In this document: positions 44,401-52,328 of the stretch, one piece after another | Numbering within the stretch: the first letter of the stretch is position 1 | Layout of the letters: each line of letters begins with the position of its first letter | NCBI RefSeq assembly: GCF_030378165.1 | Contig: NZ_CP119766.1 | Span: 5,084,001-5,148,000, forward strand | Direction: 5' to 3' | DNA length: 64,000 nucleotides | Origin: Flavobacterium panacagri | Lineage (GTDB): Bacteria > Bacteroidota > Bacteroidia > Flavobacteriales > Flavobacteriaceae | Notes under the pieces: model-generated | Seen by the model: only the letters and a program-made list of their open reading frames with translations | Database searches by the model: none | What the model was told of the DNA's origin: nothing | Made by a program: the position numbers and the translations under genes

Positions 44401-47400
44401 ATCAACAGCACAAGAATTATTTGAAACGGTATATTTAAACACATATTTACCAGGAATAGTTCCTGCAATTTGTGTATTTGGGCTATTAACATCTAAAATA
44501 AATGGAGTATTAGGTCCTGATACAAATGACCATGTTCCTGTATTTGGTGCAGGATCTGTCGCTGCCATTGTAACAGTACTGTATTCTCCTAAAGTTTGGT
44601 CTGGACCAGCATTTACAGCTGCAATAGCTGGATTAATGGTTACCAGCATTGTATCTTCTAAATTACATCCTCCACCATTAGAACTTGACCACTTAAATTC
44701 ATAAGTTCCATTTGTCAAAGCTGATACAGTAGACTGAGCACTGAATCTATTAGAAAAAATAGCTGTAGTTGGTCCCGAAACCTGACTCCATGTTCCTGTT
44801 CCAGGATTAACAGGATTAGCATTCATTACTGCTGTAGTGCTATTACATAAATTCTGGTCAGGCCCTGCGTTTGCAGGTGTTGGAGGTGCTCCTGTAAATG
44901 TAATATCTACAGTATCTGTGCTCGGAGCACAAACAGATCCATTTCTTACTGTCCAAGTAAAAGTATACGTTCCAACAGGTAATAAATAGGGATTCGCAAT
45001 TGATAATGTCGATTTAGGATTATTTGGACTGTCAATAACAATTCCTCCATTAGATGGATCAGTGGTTAATGTCCATGTTCCAATTCCTCTTGTCGGTTCT
45101 ACTGCATCAAGCTGAGTAGCCAATTGACAAGCACTTTGATCTGCTCCAGCATCAGCTGGGCTTGGAGGCGAATAAGCATTTATTCTAACAACATCACTTA
45201 AATTATTACAACTACCATTACTAGCTGTCCATTTAAAGATATATACCCCTTCTGTTAATCCCGTAACGTTTGTATTATTTGAACTAGCAGAAGTTATTGC
45301 ACCACCTGTTGGTCCACTAACTTTACTCCACATACCAGTTCCTGAAGTAATTGAATTACCATTTAAAGTAATTGAATTACCATTCGATAAACAAATATCT
45401 TGATCAACACCTGCATTAGGCGTTGTAGGCAAAGCACTATTGGTAACCGTCATGCTGTCATTGCTAGCTCCGCAGGTTCCTGCATCCGCACTCGATATAT
45501 CGTATCTAAAAGTATAGTTATTCCCAGGTGTAATTGAAGCTCTCGCTGTAGAAGAAGAAAGCGCAGTAATTGTTGCTCCAGTTCCAGAAGTTACACTCCA
45601 AGTACCTCTAGATCCTTTTGTACCTTGTAAAATAATTTCAGTTGCATTACATAAAACCTGATCTGGTCCAGCATCTGCAGGAGCATTTACATTTAATGTT
45701 AAATCTGCAGTTGATGTTGCACATGATGCACCATTTGTACTAGACCATCTTAATACATAAGTTCCTGTTGTAAGTCCAGAAACCGAAGTTGTTCCACTAT
45801 TTACATTAGCAAATACTGGATTACTTGGGCCTGAAACAACCTGCCAAGTTCCTACTCCAGCTGTGATTGTGTTTCCTGTTAAAGTTGTACTTGTAGTACA
45901 AACTGTTAATGGCGAATTAGTCACTACTGCAGTAGTTGGCGGTAAGCTTACTTTAAAACTTACTTCACTTGAAGCAGAATCACAAGTTCCTCTTTTAACC
46001 AGCCATCTAAAAACATAATTTCCAGGGGCTAAATTGCTAAATACCGCTTTCGGATTATTTATATCAGAAACTGTCCAAGAACTATTTCCCGAAACTTGAA
46101 CCCATGTTCCTACTAAACCTGCTGTAAGATCATTTCCGTTCATGGTAACACTATTTCCTGCACTATCAGTACAGACGTCTTGATTAGCTCCTGCAGCAGA
46201 CGTTGGCGCAGCAGCAATTGTAAGAGTTGTAATATCTGAAAAAGTAGAACATCCTGAACCAACAACTGATGTAGTCCATTCAAATTCATAAGTTCCGTCT
46301 GATAATCCTGTTACATTAGTATTAGGACTATTAGGATCATTAAAAGCCACTATTGTTGGCCCAGACTTTTGAGTCCAAGTTCCTGTAGTACCTGCTGCCG
46401 GAGCTGTAGCTGCTAATACAGCCGTAGTTGTTCCTGAAGGCAGGCATCGGTCTGATCCTGCATCTGCTGGAGATGGCGAAAATGTACTTGTAGTATTTAC
46501 AACAATGTCACTCCAGTCAGGAGCACAATTTGTTGCTGCACTTGTAACAGTCCATCTAAAAGTATAAGAACTGCTTTCTGCCATTCCGTTAACATAAGTT
46601 TGCGCACTTGCTGGATTTACTATTGAAACAGCTGGAGTACCTCCAACTTGTGTCCATTGTCCCGTTTGCCCCTCTACTAATGGAGCAGCGTTTAGTAAAT
46701 AACTGCCTGCGCATACTAGAACAGGTGTTGCCCCTGCATTTGCAACCGGTGGCTGAGATACTGTTATCGATGTTTCACTAAAAGTGTCAACTGAATTGGG
46801 TCCACCTGAGATATTCCATCTAAAAACATATACCCCAGGAATCAAACCGCTTACATTAGGATTATAATTATTTATATTATCAAAAGTAGCCGTATTAGGA
46901 CCGCTAACTTGCGACCAATAACCAGACAAACCAGAAGTTGCCATCAAAGCTGGGTTATTACCTGATAATTGAGTTGATGTAACCCCGCAAAGCAAAGCCA
47001 CTGTAGTACCCGCATTGGATGGTTCAGGACTTAATGAAACAACAACTTTAATATCAGCAAATGCTTCTGAACAGCCAGTGGCAAAACTACCGCTCGTATA
47101 TCTTCTTGCTCTAAAAGTGTATGTGCCCGGTCTGCTTAAACCTGAAAAAGTAAGATTACCTCCACTAATACTTGCAGACGGCGAAGCACCTGCCGGACCA
47201 CTTACAAATATAGCCTGACTGGCATTACCACCTGTTGTAACCATTGCTACACTTCCTGAGGTAGTGTTTACTGGTAAAACAACAGTATCCACGCCATTGT
47301 TCAAAGTAAGAGTTGTTGGGCTATTATAATAACGAACCGTAAAAGTAGATTGCGTCTCACAATTTGGGTTTACTACATTATTCCCTTTAATTTTATAGAT

Positions 47401-48525
47401 AAAAGTATAAGATGTAGTGGTGCTAAAATTTAACCCTGTTATTTGTGTAGTTGGACTATTAGGAGAAACAATAGTTGCAGTTGAGTTTGTACTCCATTCA
47501 ACAGTTTCACCTGCGTACAAAGGTATATTTCCCTGTAAAATTGTTGAAGTTATAGAATTGTCGCAAAATGTTTGTGAGTTATTTGTTCCTCCTGCAGCTG
47601 TAACATCTTGTGTTGCTGCTGGTACATTTATTGTTACTGTATCAGAACCTACAGCACATGGACCTTGAACTAACCATCTAAATACATAAGAGCCTTGCGT
47701 TAAATTAGAAACTGTCGCATTTGGAGTATTAGCATTTGTAATGGTTGGCATAGTAGGTCCTGATACAAAAGACCATGTTCCCTGCTGTGTTCCTGTTCCA
47801 TTTCCTCCTATCGATGCATTTAAGCCTGCGGATTGTGTAGCCGTGTAACATTCTGATAAATTTTGATCAGGGCCTGCATTTGCAATAACTTCACCTCCAT
47901 AGTTAGTTACTACTATTGAAGAAGACGATGTACAAGAAGAAGAAGAAATTCTCCATGTTAACTGTGTATCACCAGCTGCACTTGGAGACAATGTTATTGT
48001 TGCGTTTGGCGAATTTGGGTTATTTATTGTCACACCTGCATTATCTGCACCGCTTTTTACCCATAATCCTGTTTCACCTGGATTTAGGGGAGCATTTGCA
48101 GACAGCGCGTAGGTACCAGGACAGCCTTGTATATTATTTCCAGCTCTTGCTATAGTTATTGGATTTACTACGATACTTACATCTTGATAAGTTGTTCCGA
48201 TCGCACAAACTCCTGATAAACGGAAAGTATAAGTATTACCTCCAACAGCTCCAAGAACTGATGTTACTGGATTATTAGGGTTTTGAATAACCACTGAAGG
48301 ACCTGCTATCTGAGTCCATCTATGACTTACTATGTTACCTCCCACAACACCATTTAAAACAAGTGGATCATTGGCACAAATTGTACTAGGTATTCCAGCA
48401 TTTACAGAACAATCCTGAGAATAAGCGCTTTCACTAAAAAAAAGGATAGCAAATAGTGCTAAAAAACAGGAAAGTACAGTATTAAAATTGGATTTTTTGT
48501 GTTTAGACGAGTAGTTTTTTTCCAT
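35455..48525 (-). CDS. Giant cell-surface adhesin with T9SS type B sorting domain
   Basis: 4356 residues in one uninterrupted frame. Long signal peptide (1-36). About fifteen Ig/PKD-like repeats follow (about 38-1385), each with AGPDQ-like starts and TGTWSQVSGP cores and often paired Cys. DUF11 repeats then begin near 1386 (DLSLAKTADIASPRVGD). I count nineteen, interrupted at about 2667-3115 by four CshA-type repeats with FTPxxGF and GEGxW motifs. The last ~100 residues (from about 4257, NIPEGFTPNGDGINDVFEIE to VYLKK) are the gliding-type type B secretion signal. By analogy with SprB it should be exported by the type IX system and displayed for adhesion or gliding. Its two downstream genes fit that. 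Confidence 0.95.
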   Translation of the reverse strand: MEKNYSSKHKKSNFNTVLSCFLALFAILFFSESAYSQDCSVNAGIPSTICANDPLVLNGVVGGNIVSHRWTQIAGPSVVIQNPNNPVTSVLGAVGGNTYTFRLSGVCAIGTTYQDVSIVVNPITIARAGNNIQGCPGTYALSANAPLNPGETGLWVKSGADNAGVTINNPNSPNATITLSPSAAGDTQLTWRISSSSCTSSSSIVVTNYGGEVIANAGPDQNLSECYTATQSAGLNASIGGNGTGTQQGTWSFVSGPTMPTITNANTPNATVSNLTQGSYVFRWLVQGPCAVGSDTVTINVPAATQDVTAAGGTNNSQTFCDNSITSTILQGNIPLYAGETVEWSTNSTATIVSPNSPTTQITGLNFSTTTSYTFIYKIKGNNVVNPNCETQSTFTVRYYNSPTTLTLNNGVDTVVLPVNTTSGSVAMVTTGGNASQAIFVSGPAGASPSASISGGNLTFSGLSRPGTYTFRARRYTSGSFATGCSEAFADIKVVVSLSPEPSNAGTTVALLCGVTSTQLSGNNPALMATSGLSGYWSQVSGPNTATFDNINNYNPNVSGLIPGVYVFRWNISGGPNSVDTFSETSITVSQPPVANAGATPVLVCAGSYLLNAAPLVEGQTGQWTQVGGTPAVSIVNPASAQTYVNGMAESSSYTFRWTVTSAATNCAPDWSDIVVNTTSTFSPSPADAGSDRCLPSGTTTAVLAATAPAAGTTGTWTQKSGPTIVAFNDPNSPNTNVTGLSDGTYEFEWTTSVVGSGCSTFSDITTLTIAAAPTSAAGANQDVCTDSAGNSVTMNGNDLTAGLVGTWVQVSGNSSWTVSDINNPKAVFSNLAPGNYVFRWLVKRGTCDSASSEVSFKVSLPPTTAVVTNSPLTVCTTSTTLTGNTITAGVGTWQVVSGPSNPVFANVNSGTTSVSGLTTGTYVLRWSSTNGASCATSTADLTLNVNAPADAGPDQVLCNATEIILQGTKGSRGTWSVTSGTGATITALSSSTARASITPGNNYTFRYDISSADAGTCGASNDSMTVTNSALPTTPNAGVDQDICLSNGNSITLNGNSITSGTGMWSKVSGPTGGAITSASSNNTNVTGLTEGVYIFKWTASNGSCNNLSDVVRINAYSPPSPADAGADQSACQLATQLDAVEPTRGIGTWTLTTDPSNGGIVIDSPNNPKSTLSIANPYLLPVGTYTFTWTVRNGSVCAPSTDTVDITFTGAPPTPANAGPDQNLCNSTTAVMNANPVNPGTGTWSQVSGPTTAIFSNRFSAQSTVSALTNGTYEFKWSSSNGGGCNLEDTMLVTINPAIAAVNAGPDQTLGEYSTVTMAATDPAPNTGTWSFVSGPNTPFILDVNSPNTQIAGTIPGKYVFKYTVSNNSCAVDSDTVEITLIGQTDLSLAKTADIASPRVGDIVTFTVAVTNKGNRDATGIAVRDNLPAGFALITGSVSNQGNYNAGGNAINWSGLSVANGATLNLTYKARVNAATGTANEYRNTAQITASDQVDPNSTPNNDIPTEDDQASLTLTPTPNVDLAITKRINNATPDVGSLVQFTIEVVNNGPSNATSVLATDVLPTGYTFFNATAGTGTYNSVNGQWTIGNLANGARTTLTITAMVNPTGVYTNTATVTRAEIDTNATNNISSVSSSPRAIADLSLTKAISAGPYNVGNNVTFTVAVMNTGPSSATGVNVLDYLPSGYTYVSHTNSMGTTYTNASGSWNIGTIASGDFRLLTVVARINATGDYRNVAEVVHSNEYDPDSTPGNNNPAEDDQQQVVITPVQLADLEVIKTVDVATPKVGDNIKFRIALRNIGPSDATGVIVNDLLPSGYTFVSYTSTNGAYNTANGNWTLSGSVLNGKTEYLDITAKVNPITGTANEYRNTASVTTSNQTDPVPANNTSTVTTVPTALINLSLSKSVNNISPLAGSNVVFTVRVSNAGPSNATGVQVRDLLPNGYTYVSSTVTNGTYTNGTGLWTIGTIANGAAAVLNVTATVNATGNYTNVAEVISANETDVNSIPNNNVLTEDDQDEITISRGPLVDLSLVKTVNNNMPNVGDIVTFRITVNNAGPSDATGVVVTDKLPSGYLFVSAAPSAGSYNNTPGSWTLGTLANLATATLDIQARVLPTGNYNNVAEVTGANEVDSNSTPGNNDATENDQSEAIVTPRQIADLSVAKNVDVTAPRVGDNVVFTISVSNAGPSNATGVVIRDLLPSGYEFVSAVPTAGMYNRTTGDWTVSRPIIANTTETIQITAKVLKNGSYVNNAEVIASDQQDPDSTPNDGTGDDFSTATTTPSALVNLAVVKRINNATPDVGSTVVFTIDVVNNGPSDATNVVVNDVLPTGYTFVSDDATGNFNNVSGNWTIGNLTSGARRTLNITATVNPTGIYLNRATATSTETDGNLTDNTSEVSSTPRAISDLSLLKTVANASPNVGENAVFTIVVTNNGSSNATGVVVTDQLPSGYSFVSAVPSVGTYDSNSGGWSVGNLANSASATLTITARVLASGNYNNVAEVTGADQFDPNSIPGNNNPLENDQSAVVVTPVNVSDLVTVKTVSAVTVAGISASRPNEGDTIRYSIVVTNNGGPTSATGVSLTDILPAGLTYESHTVTTGNYNYASGVWTIGNLAVSGTATLEITAKVNAGTKGQTIINRTTAAKGDQTDPTTAGDDLEETIVVSLPPIATNDISNGNTTNQPSTPLNILTNDRLGDGTLATPANTIVDLNPNTTGVETTIVVPGEGTWNYDSTTGLIVFTPEVGFTSNPTLLEYKLTETQTGLSDTATVTVTYVAQAPIAYNDLSSGNPVNTAVTVNPLANNGSGIDADPDGTIDPSTVRLLSPSGATAIVTDSKGITSFDVPNEGKWSVNPVNGAITFTPLPTFHKDPAPIKYNVKDNDGNVSNNARVTIDYVPVAANDRNTTPGTPGLPVTLNVSGNDTAGDTVDVSTVVLDASSVFGGIQVSPREVSVVGVGNWIADALGNVTFTPATGYTIDPPVISYTIRDNQGNSSNAATITIDYAPITSPDLSIGNPINTPVVVDVTANDITGDLVDPTTVSLVNPGNGTNIVQDPTGDITSITIPGEGIWNVDLVTGRVTFTPNPGFITDPTPINYTIKDHEGNLSNNSLITIRVIPQADLVVTKTDNKEKYVPGTNNVYTITVKNNGPSTATNVVVVDDITDPILEAVTTWTAVGTGGTIVPNANGAGDINAGNATISSINVGETVTYTVTIAVPSNYTGQIVNTASATSAVQDPNVNNNSQTDIDTVNALAEITLTKAIVTASPHRIGDNVEFLITAVNNGPSDATGINIVDKLPNGYTFVSATPSSGTYNASNGLWNLGGLTNTSNATLTVIASINAAGNYTNIAEVTKVDQLDPNGVIHGNNTPNEIDQSDVTIVPVKIVDLVTTKTVDKSNPNQGDIVQYTITVVNNGPSTATGVNLTDNLPAGLAYVSHVATGGTINTYSGGLWNIGNINIGSSATLLINARVTAAGTVSQTPIVNTVTPAAGNESDPTTVGDDLTEPIIVTSSDLVTEKTVSKANPSEGETITYSIRVTNNGPSDATGVRLTDILPIGVTYVSNNQGADYNYGSGIWTIGDLANGATKVLDINVLINSGSAGKTILNTTTAAKGDQSDPSTVGDDLTETIIVQNGADVVLKKVVNNSTPNIGETVTYTVTVTNKGTTLVTNLVVKDDLPAGLTFVSATPGKGVWTTPNWTVGTLQPGEEGSIEIKAIVGLDQGGNVLTNTVSNTQDQFDTNRTLDDPTETITVTNLDLAVVKTVNNATPNEGEVIRYTIRVTNNGASDATNVSLVDKLPVGVTYVSDVVSAGNYNNGSGLWTIGNLVNGAVATLTIDARVNAGTYGTTITNTTTAVKADQADSNPANNIGSVAIVPTAYIDLSLSKEIVGNVTNPAVGDVITFEIRVMNDGPTKATGVEVVDLIPSGYKFINYSSTIGTYSPSTGLWKVGFVEPGNTAVLLVDVRVLDSGNYMNCAEITKANEPDIDSTPGNGNDLEDDYACAAAAPNQSVDLEVVKTILKNNTNPKVNSEISFEILLTNNGDIDATGVVVSDVLPSGYTFVNYSSTRGAYDYVTGDWKVGKILNGETEILIVDVIVNESGNYQNCASIKAMHQTDINPANNQSCITAAPIALIDLELTKEVDILKPIAETNVEFTITLSNRGPSRGTGVVVKDLLPSGFKFLSAATTIGTYDAVTGLWNVGTIDINGVETLKVTAYVLPAGDFTNVAEVIAANEVDIDSTPGNNKLQEDDQDAVTLEPTVPLNIPEGFTPNGDGINDVFEIEHLQVLYPNFSMEIVNRYGNLVYKYKHNGDKFTTPLWWDGHSTGRLNVSGETLPAGTYFYTIHFNNNERKPQTGWVYLKK

Positions 48526-49306
48526 AAATAATCTTAAAATAATGTTCTTTTATAAAAGTTTCCTTTTAAATCTTCTTTATTTAAATTCTAAAAAATTCAT
48601 TTTATAACAGATAGTGGCTATTAAACCCAAAAGGTCATCAGAAGCTCTGTTAACTTCCTTGACCTGCTATTTCTAAAGTTTAATATTTTCGATTTTATTA
48701 ATGCCTCATTTGTATTTTGGGGCTAAAGTTCCTCACTTCAAAAAAGGTGAAAAACAAAAAAGTATGCGCCTTTTTCATATTTGGGTGAAAAGAATACAAA
48801 AAGAAATTTCTCTTCCCAAACAGCCATTTTCACTTCATTAGCCCGTACAAATTCCGGGCGAAATTAAATAATCAATGAGCGGAAATTTAAAGAAAGGCTT
48901 TCCCGATTGCGTAAAATAAAAAGCACAAAGGATCACAAAAAAACGTAACTAACTAAAAAGCAAACAATTATTAAAAATATTTTATTTAGTTTTTTTTAAC
49001 AGAAAATAAGAAGAGGATTACACGTCTAATCTGAGCCAAAAAACTACAAGCTAAATTTGTAAAATTGATCTTATTTTTTTACTCATCAAGCGCATCGCTT
49101 TTTTTATAAATTGCTAAAATTCGTCTAAGAAGAGATGCTGTTTAATATAAAATAAGAGATAATTTAAGATCCATCTATTACAATAGTAAGACAGAATTTA
49201 CTTTTAATTTTATACCAATTAACAGCTAAATCTAAAAACTAAAAGCACCAATTTTAAGAATTAAAATTGATGCTTTTTTGTATGAAACTATTTTAAACCA
49301 ATTGCT
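48526..49306. other. Intergenic region before the adhesin operon
   Basis: 780 bp between the adhesin and the TPR-AraC regulator, both on the minus strand. It must contain the adhesin promoter, but I found no clean TTG/TAnnTTTG pair. A compact hairpin AAGCG-CAT-CGCTT plus T7 (49088-49106) reads as an intrinsic terminator on the plus strand, where no gene is visible. No open frame looks coding. Confidence 0.45.
49241..49279 (-). terminator. Terminator after the TPR-AraC regulator
   Basis: AAAAGCACCAATTTT (49241-49255) pairs with AAAATTGATGCTTTT (49263-49277) with one mismatch and a 7-nt loop. It lies 30 bp past the stop codon, with T-rich sequence on both sides. Confidence 0.75.
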
Positions 49307-50866
49307 CTAAAGGTCTTTTTTTTCTTCGTCACGCTCTTCTTGGAGATCCGTAATAAAAGTTAATGGAGAAACACCTGTCACTTTTTTAAAAGTAGTAGTG
49401 AATCTGCTATGAGAAGAAAAACCGCAGAGATCTGCTAAAAAACTTATTTTATATTTTAAAAAATTACTGTCATTTTTCAAACGATCTGTAATATATAGAA
49501 TACGCAGTTCATTAATATAGCCTGCAAAATCTTTTGATTTATTTTTGTTTATCACATACGAGATATACCGCTGATTTATGGATAGTTTTACAGCAACATA
49601 ATTTAGCGAAATATCTTTATTGAGATAAAAGTGAGATTCCTCAAGCTTTTGTATTTTTTCTAAAATAGCACTTTCTGTTGCTTCAGACATATATTCTTTA
49701 GAAGGTTCCTGCTTAGATTTTTCATCTTCATCTTCATGATCTATTTCTGTAATATTGTCGCTGATAGTATCAGAATTTGTTTCCCCTTTTTTTCTTCTAA
49801 ATATATATACTATAATCGCAATTAAAACAATAAATATAAAGCCCGCAAGAATTATAATGATTTTACTCTGCTGATACTTCGACTGATTATTAAGCTGCTC
49901 ATCTCTCAGTGTTTTAATCAATTCGTCTGTATTAACTTTACGGCTGTCTTCCTCATCTTTTTTTAACTTCAAATTCAGTTCATTATACTTAATGTACTTT
50001 TTATAGTCATTTTTTTTATAAAATTGCATCAAGGAAGCATAAACTTCCTGTTTTAGCGTAAAGAAATTTGACGCTATTGCAATTTCTTCTGCCTTTTGGT
50101 AATTCAGAAGTGCATTTTTATAGTCACCTTTACTTGCATATACGTTTCCAAAACCATTTAAAATAAAACCTTTCAGCGGACTATTTGAAGATTCCGATTC
50201 AGCAAGTTCCTTTTCAGCGTTTTGAAAATAAGTTAAAGCTGAATCCGAATTTTTTAGAAAAAGATAATTTTTTGCAATAAGTTCATCATTAACAGCTATG
50301 TGGAATTTTTTATCTATACTAGAATCTGCCAATTCAAATAATTTTTTTCCAACCTTTAGATTTACAATTGCTTTGGAATAATTAGAAGCATACATCTCAT
50401 AATAGGCCGTTTCCTGAGACAATGTTCCTTGAAATTTATACATTTCATTTTTGTCCGCAATTTTTTTACTAACTGCAATTGCATTCTGTAAATAAACTTT
50501 TCCAACACTGTAAATTTCGTATTCACGATAAATAGTTGAAAGAAAACCATTTATTCTCGCTTGAAAATTATAATTTTTATCAATTACTGCTAGGCTATCT
50601 GCTCGTTTTAATGCTTCTACAGCTTCATTTCGCATGCCATGCTGGCGCAAAAGAGTAGCCCTAAGCATGGACGCCTTAATACGTTCAGTATTATTAGCTG
50701 CAATTTTATAAAGATAGGCTGTATTTCGTAAAGCCTTTTCTGGATTTGAACTTAGTAGTACTTTCGATGTTTCATTAAAAATTTTATCGTATTTCGAACT
50801 TTGAGAATAAATAAAGTTACTAGAAACGAAACATATAAATAGGAGAATAGTAAATTTTAAGCGCAT
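49307..50866 (-). CDS. Membrane-anchored TPR regulator with AraC-type HTH
   Basis: 519 residues. Signal-like N-terminus (1-21), TPR region (about 25-310; GDYKNALLNYQKAEEIAIA), one membrane segment near 338-356 (IIIILAGFIFIVLIAIIVYIF), an acidic cytoplasmic linker (DHEDEDEKSKQEPS), and a C-terminal AraC double HTH (about 415-510; NYVAVKLSINQRYISYVINKNK and ISFLADLCGFSSHSRFTTTFKKVTGVSPLTF). Sensor and DNA-binding parts are thus in one membrane protein, an arrangement common in Flavobacteriia. The nearest candidate target is the adhesin operon downstream on the same strand. This is inference from position only. Confidence 0.9.
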   Translation of the reverse strand: MRLKFTILLFICFVSSNFIYSQSSKYDKIFNETSKVLLSSNPEKALRNTAYLYKIAANNTERIKASMLRATLLRQHGMRNEAVEALKRADSLAVIDKNYNFQARINGFLSTIYREYEIYSVGKVYLQNAIAVSKKIADKNEMYKFQGTLSQETAYYEMYASNYSKAIVNLKVGKKLFELADSSIDKKFHIAVNDELIAKNYLFLKNSDSALTYFQNAEKELAESESSNSPLKGFILNGFGNVYASKGDYKNALLNYQKAEEIAIASNFFTLKQEVYASLMQFYKKNDYKKYIKYNELNLKLKKDEEDSRKVNTDELIKTLRDEQLNNQSKYQQSKIIIILAGFIFIVLIAIIVYIFRRKKGETNSDTISDNITEIDHEDEDEKSKQEPSKEYMSEATESAILEKIQKLEESHFYLNKDISLNYVAVKLSINQRYISYVINKNKSKDFAGYINELRILYITDRLKNDSNFLKYKISFLADLCGFSSHSRFTTTFKKVTGVSPLTFITDLQEERDEEKKDL

Positions 50867-51515
50867 ATAGATAATAAGAAAATAAAGCTTTGCAAAATAT
50901 TGCTGTTTATTCGTGAAATCAATTAATCAGTCTAAAGATCAATTACTACTCCAGGAATACAATAAAGTTCTTTCGTTTTCGTTTTTATCAAACTAAAAAG
51001 AATTGGATCTAACTTGTAAAAATCTAAAATGGTATTGATTAAAGCTGGAAACTTAGAATGATGGCAAAGCTACAAACCATTACACTCTAACAAAAACAGC
51101 TTGGTGTATAGACTACACTTCACGTGGTGCAAATTTAAGACATCGGGTATACATATACTACACAAAATCAGTTTAAAATTTCAAAAAAATACATTTCATT
51201 ATTATTACAATATTCCCTATTTTTTACCTAAAACAATTCAATTTTAAACAAACTTACTATTAAATTTCATCGAATACTGTAAAAAAAAATACGCTTTTTC
51301 AAAATGCTAAATCTACTAAAATCCAGATTCATTAGATAATTTATATAATACTATTAAAAAAGTAAACGCCATCGAATCACAATGGCGTTTCTTTGTCTTT
51401 ATAAGATTGTATTATTTTCTATAACTTAGATTTGTATTTATAAGAAATTAAACCTAAAACACTGTAAAATTGTGTGTATGATATTTTTTACAAAGAGATT
51501 AAAACATATATAATC
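50867..51515. other. Intergenic region before the TPR-AraC regulator
   Basis: 650 bp. It contains GTGTA-TAGAC-TACAC (51104-51118) and a second ACTACAC at 51157-51163, which may be regulator half-sites, and the terminator at 51364-51390. The rest is AT-rich with no coding signal. Confidence 0.4.
51364..51390 (-). terminator. Terminator downstream of the RraB-like gene
   Basis: AAACGCCAT (51364-51372) and ATGGCGTTT (51382-51390) form a 9-bp stem. On the minus strand ACTTTTTTA follows. It is about 125 bp beyond the stop codon, so it may close a long 3' UTR. Confidence 0.65.
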
Positions 51516-51926
51516 CTACTTAAACTGCAATTCAGTAACAATTTCCCAGCAGTCAAAACTGCAGTCATGTTTGTACCCTATTTCACTCATTTCAGCAACC
51601 CATTTGCTTAGAGATTCATGCATCATTCTAATTTCGGTTGTTCTTCCAGAAATTACAAAAATGTTCTTATCGTGCGGCGCTATTCCATAATTAACAACAT
51701 AGCCCATATTTTGCATTTCTTTTTCTAATGCCTCCGCTTTTAGAAGAGAATCTGAATAGAAAAAATAATCAATTCTTAGTTCATCTTCTTCTTCAATTGC
51801 AGCATCTCGAAGACTCACTAAAGATTCTGTTGCCAGCCGATAATGCTTAACTAAATTTGCATTAAAATCATTTTCAGAAACTAATCTTTTCTCTTTTTTA
51901 GGTTTTAGGAAATTTAAGATACTCAT
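51516..51926 (-). CDS. RraB-family (ribonuclease E inhibitor-like) protein
   Basis: 136 residues, cytoplasmic. The core is the RraB ferredoxin-like domain: LRIDYFFYSDSLLKAEALEKEMQNMGY, VVNYGIAPHDKNIFVISGRTTEI, and the C-terminal DCSFDCWEIVTELQF, with aromatic and acidic residues as in the family. RraB of E. coli binds and slows RNase E. Flavobacteria have RNase E/G-like enzymes, but this role is untested in the phylum, so it is only a family-level hint. The N-terminal 20 residues are basic (KPKKEKRLV). The gene is monocistronic. Confidence 0.7.
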   Translation of the reverse strand: MSILNFLKPKKEKRLVSENDFNANLVKHYRLATESLVSLRDAAIEEEDELRIDYFFYSDSLLKAEALEKEMQNMGYVVNYGIAPHDKNIFVISGRTTEIRMMHESLSKWVAEMSEIGYKHDCSFDCWEIVTELQFK

Positions 51927-52148
51927 TTTTAAGGCTTGTTGTTTTAATTACTTTTAACAAACATATATAAATATTGCATCACAATAAAGCTCATAATAAA
52001 AACTTAACATTGAAATGTTTAGCTGTAAAATAAGGCATCCAAAAACGCTTATTTTTCAGACTTGTTTATTTAAAAGTTATTAAATCATAAACTTAAAAAA
52101 AATAGTATGGTTTTCGCCAAACTTCCAAAAGACACAATAAGTTTTTCT
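51927..52148. other. Short gap between RraB-like gene and small ORF
   Basis: AT-rich region, presumably holding the promoter of the RraB-like gene. No terminator hairpin is evident for the small ORF. Confidence 0.3.
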
Positions 52149-52328
52149 CTAAGCATTATGAATCATTTCCCAAATAATGTCAATCGTAAAAAGCGTTTTT
52201 AATCGGGTGCCACAGCTCAAATATATCCAAGTTCCTTTAGACTCTTCCACTGAAAACATGCAAGTAATTTGATGGATATTTACTGTGTACTGAGTCAGAT
52301 CATCTGTTCTAAACTGAATTGTTTTCAT
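52149..52328 (-). CDS. Small hypothetical protein, 59 residues
   Basis: A minus-strand ATG at 52328 opens a 60-codon frame closed by TAG at 52149-52151. The product starts MKTIQFRTDDLTQYTVNIHQ and ends IDIIWEMIHNA. It has mixed composition, balanced charge, two Cys and two Trp, and codon use like that of the neighbours, unlike the plus-strand frame that partly overlaps it (52327-52533). It lies in a 750-bp stretch otherwise without genes. I recognise no domain. It resembles short cytoplasmic flavobacterial proteins rather than a membrane peptide. Confidence 0.55.
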   Translation of the reverse strand: MKTIQFRTDDLTQYTVNIHQITCMFSVEESKGTWIYLSCGTRLKTLFTIDIIWEMIHNA

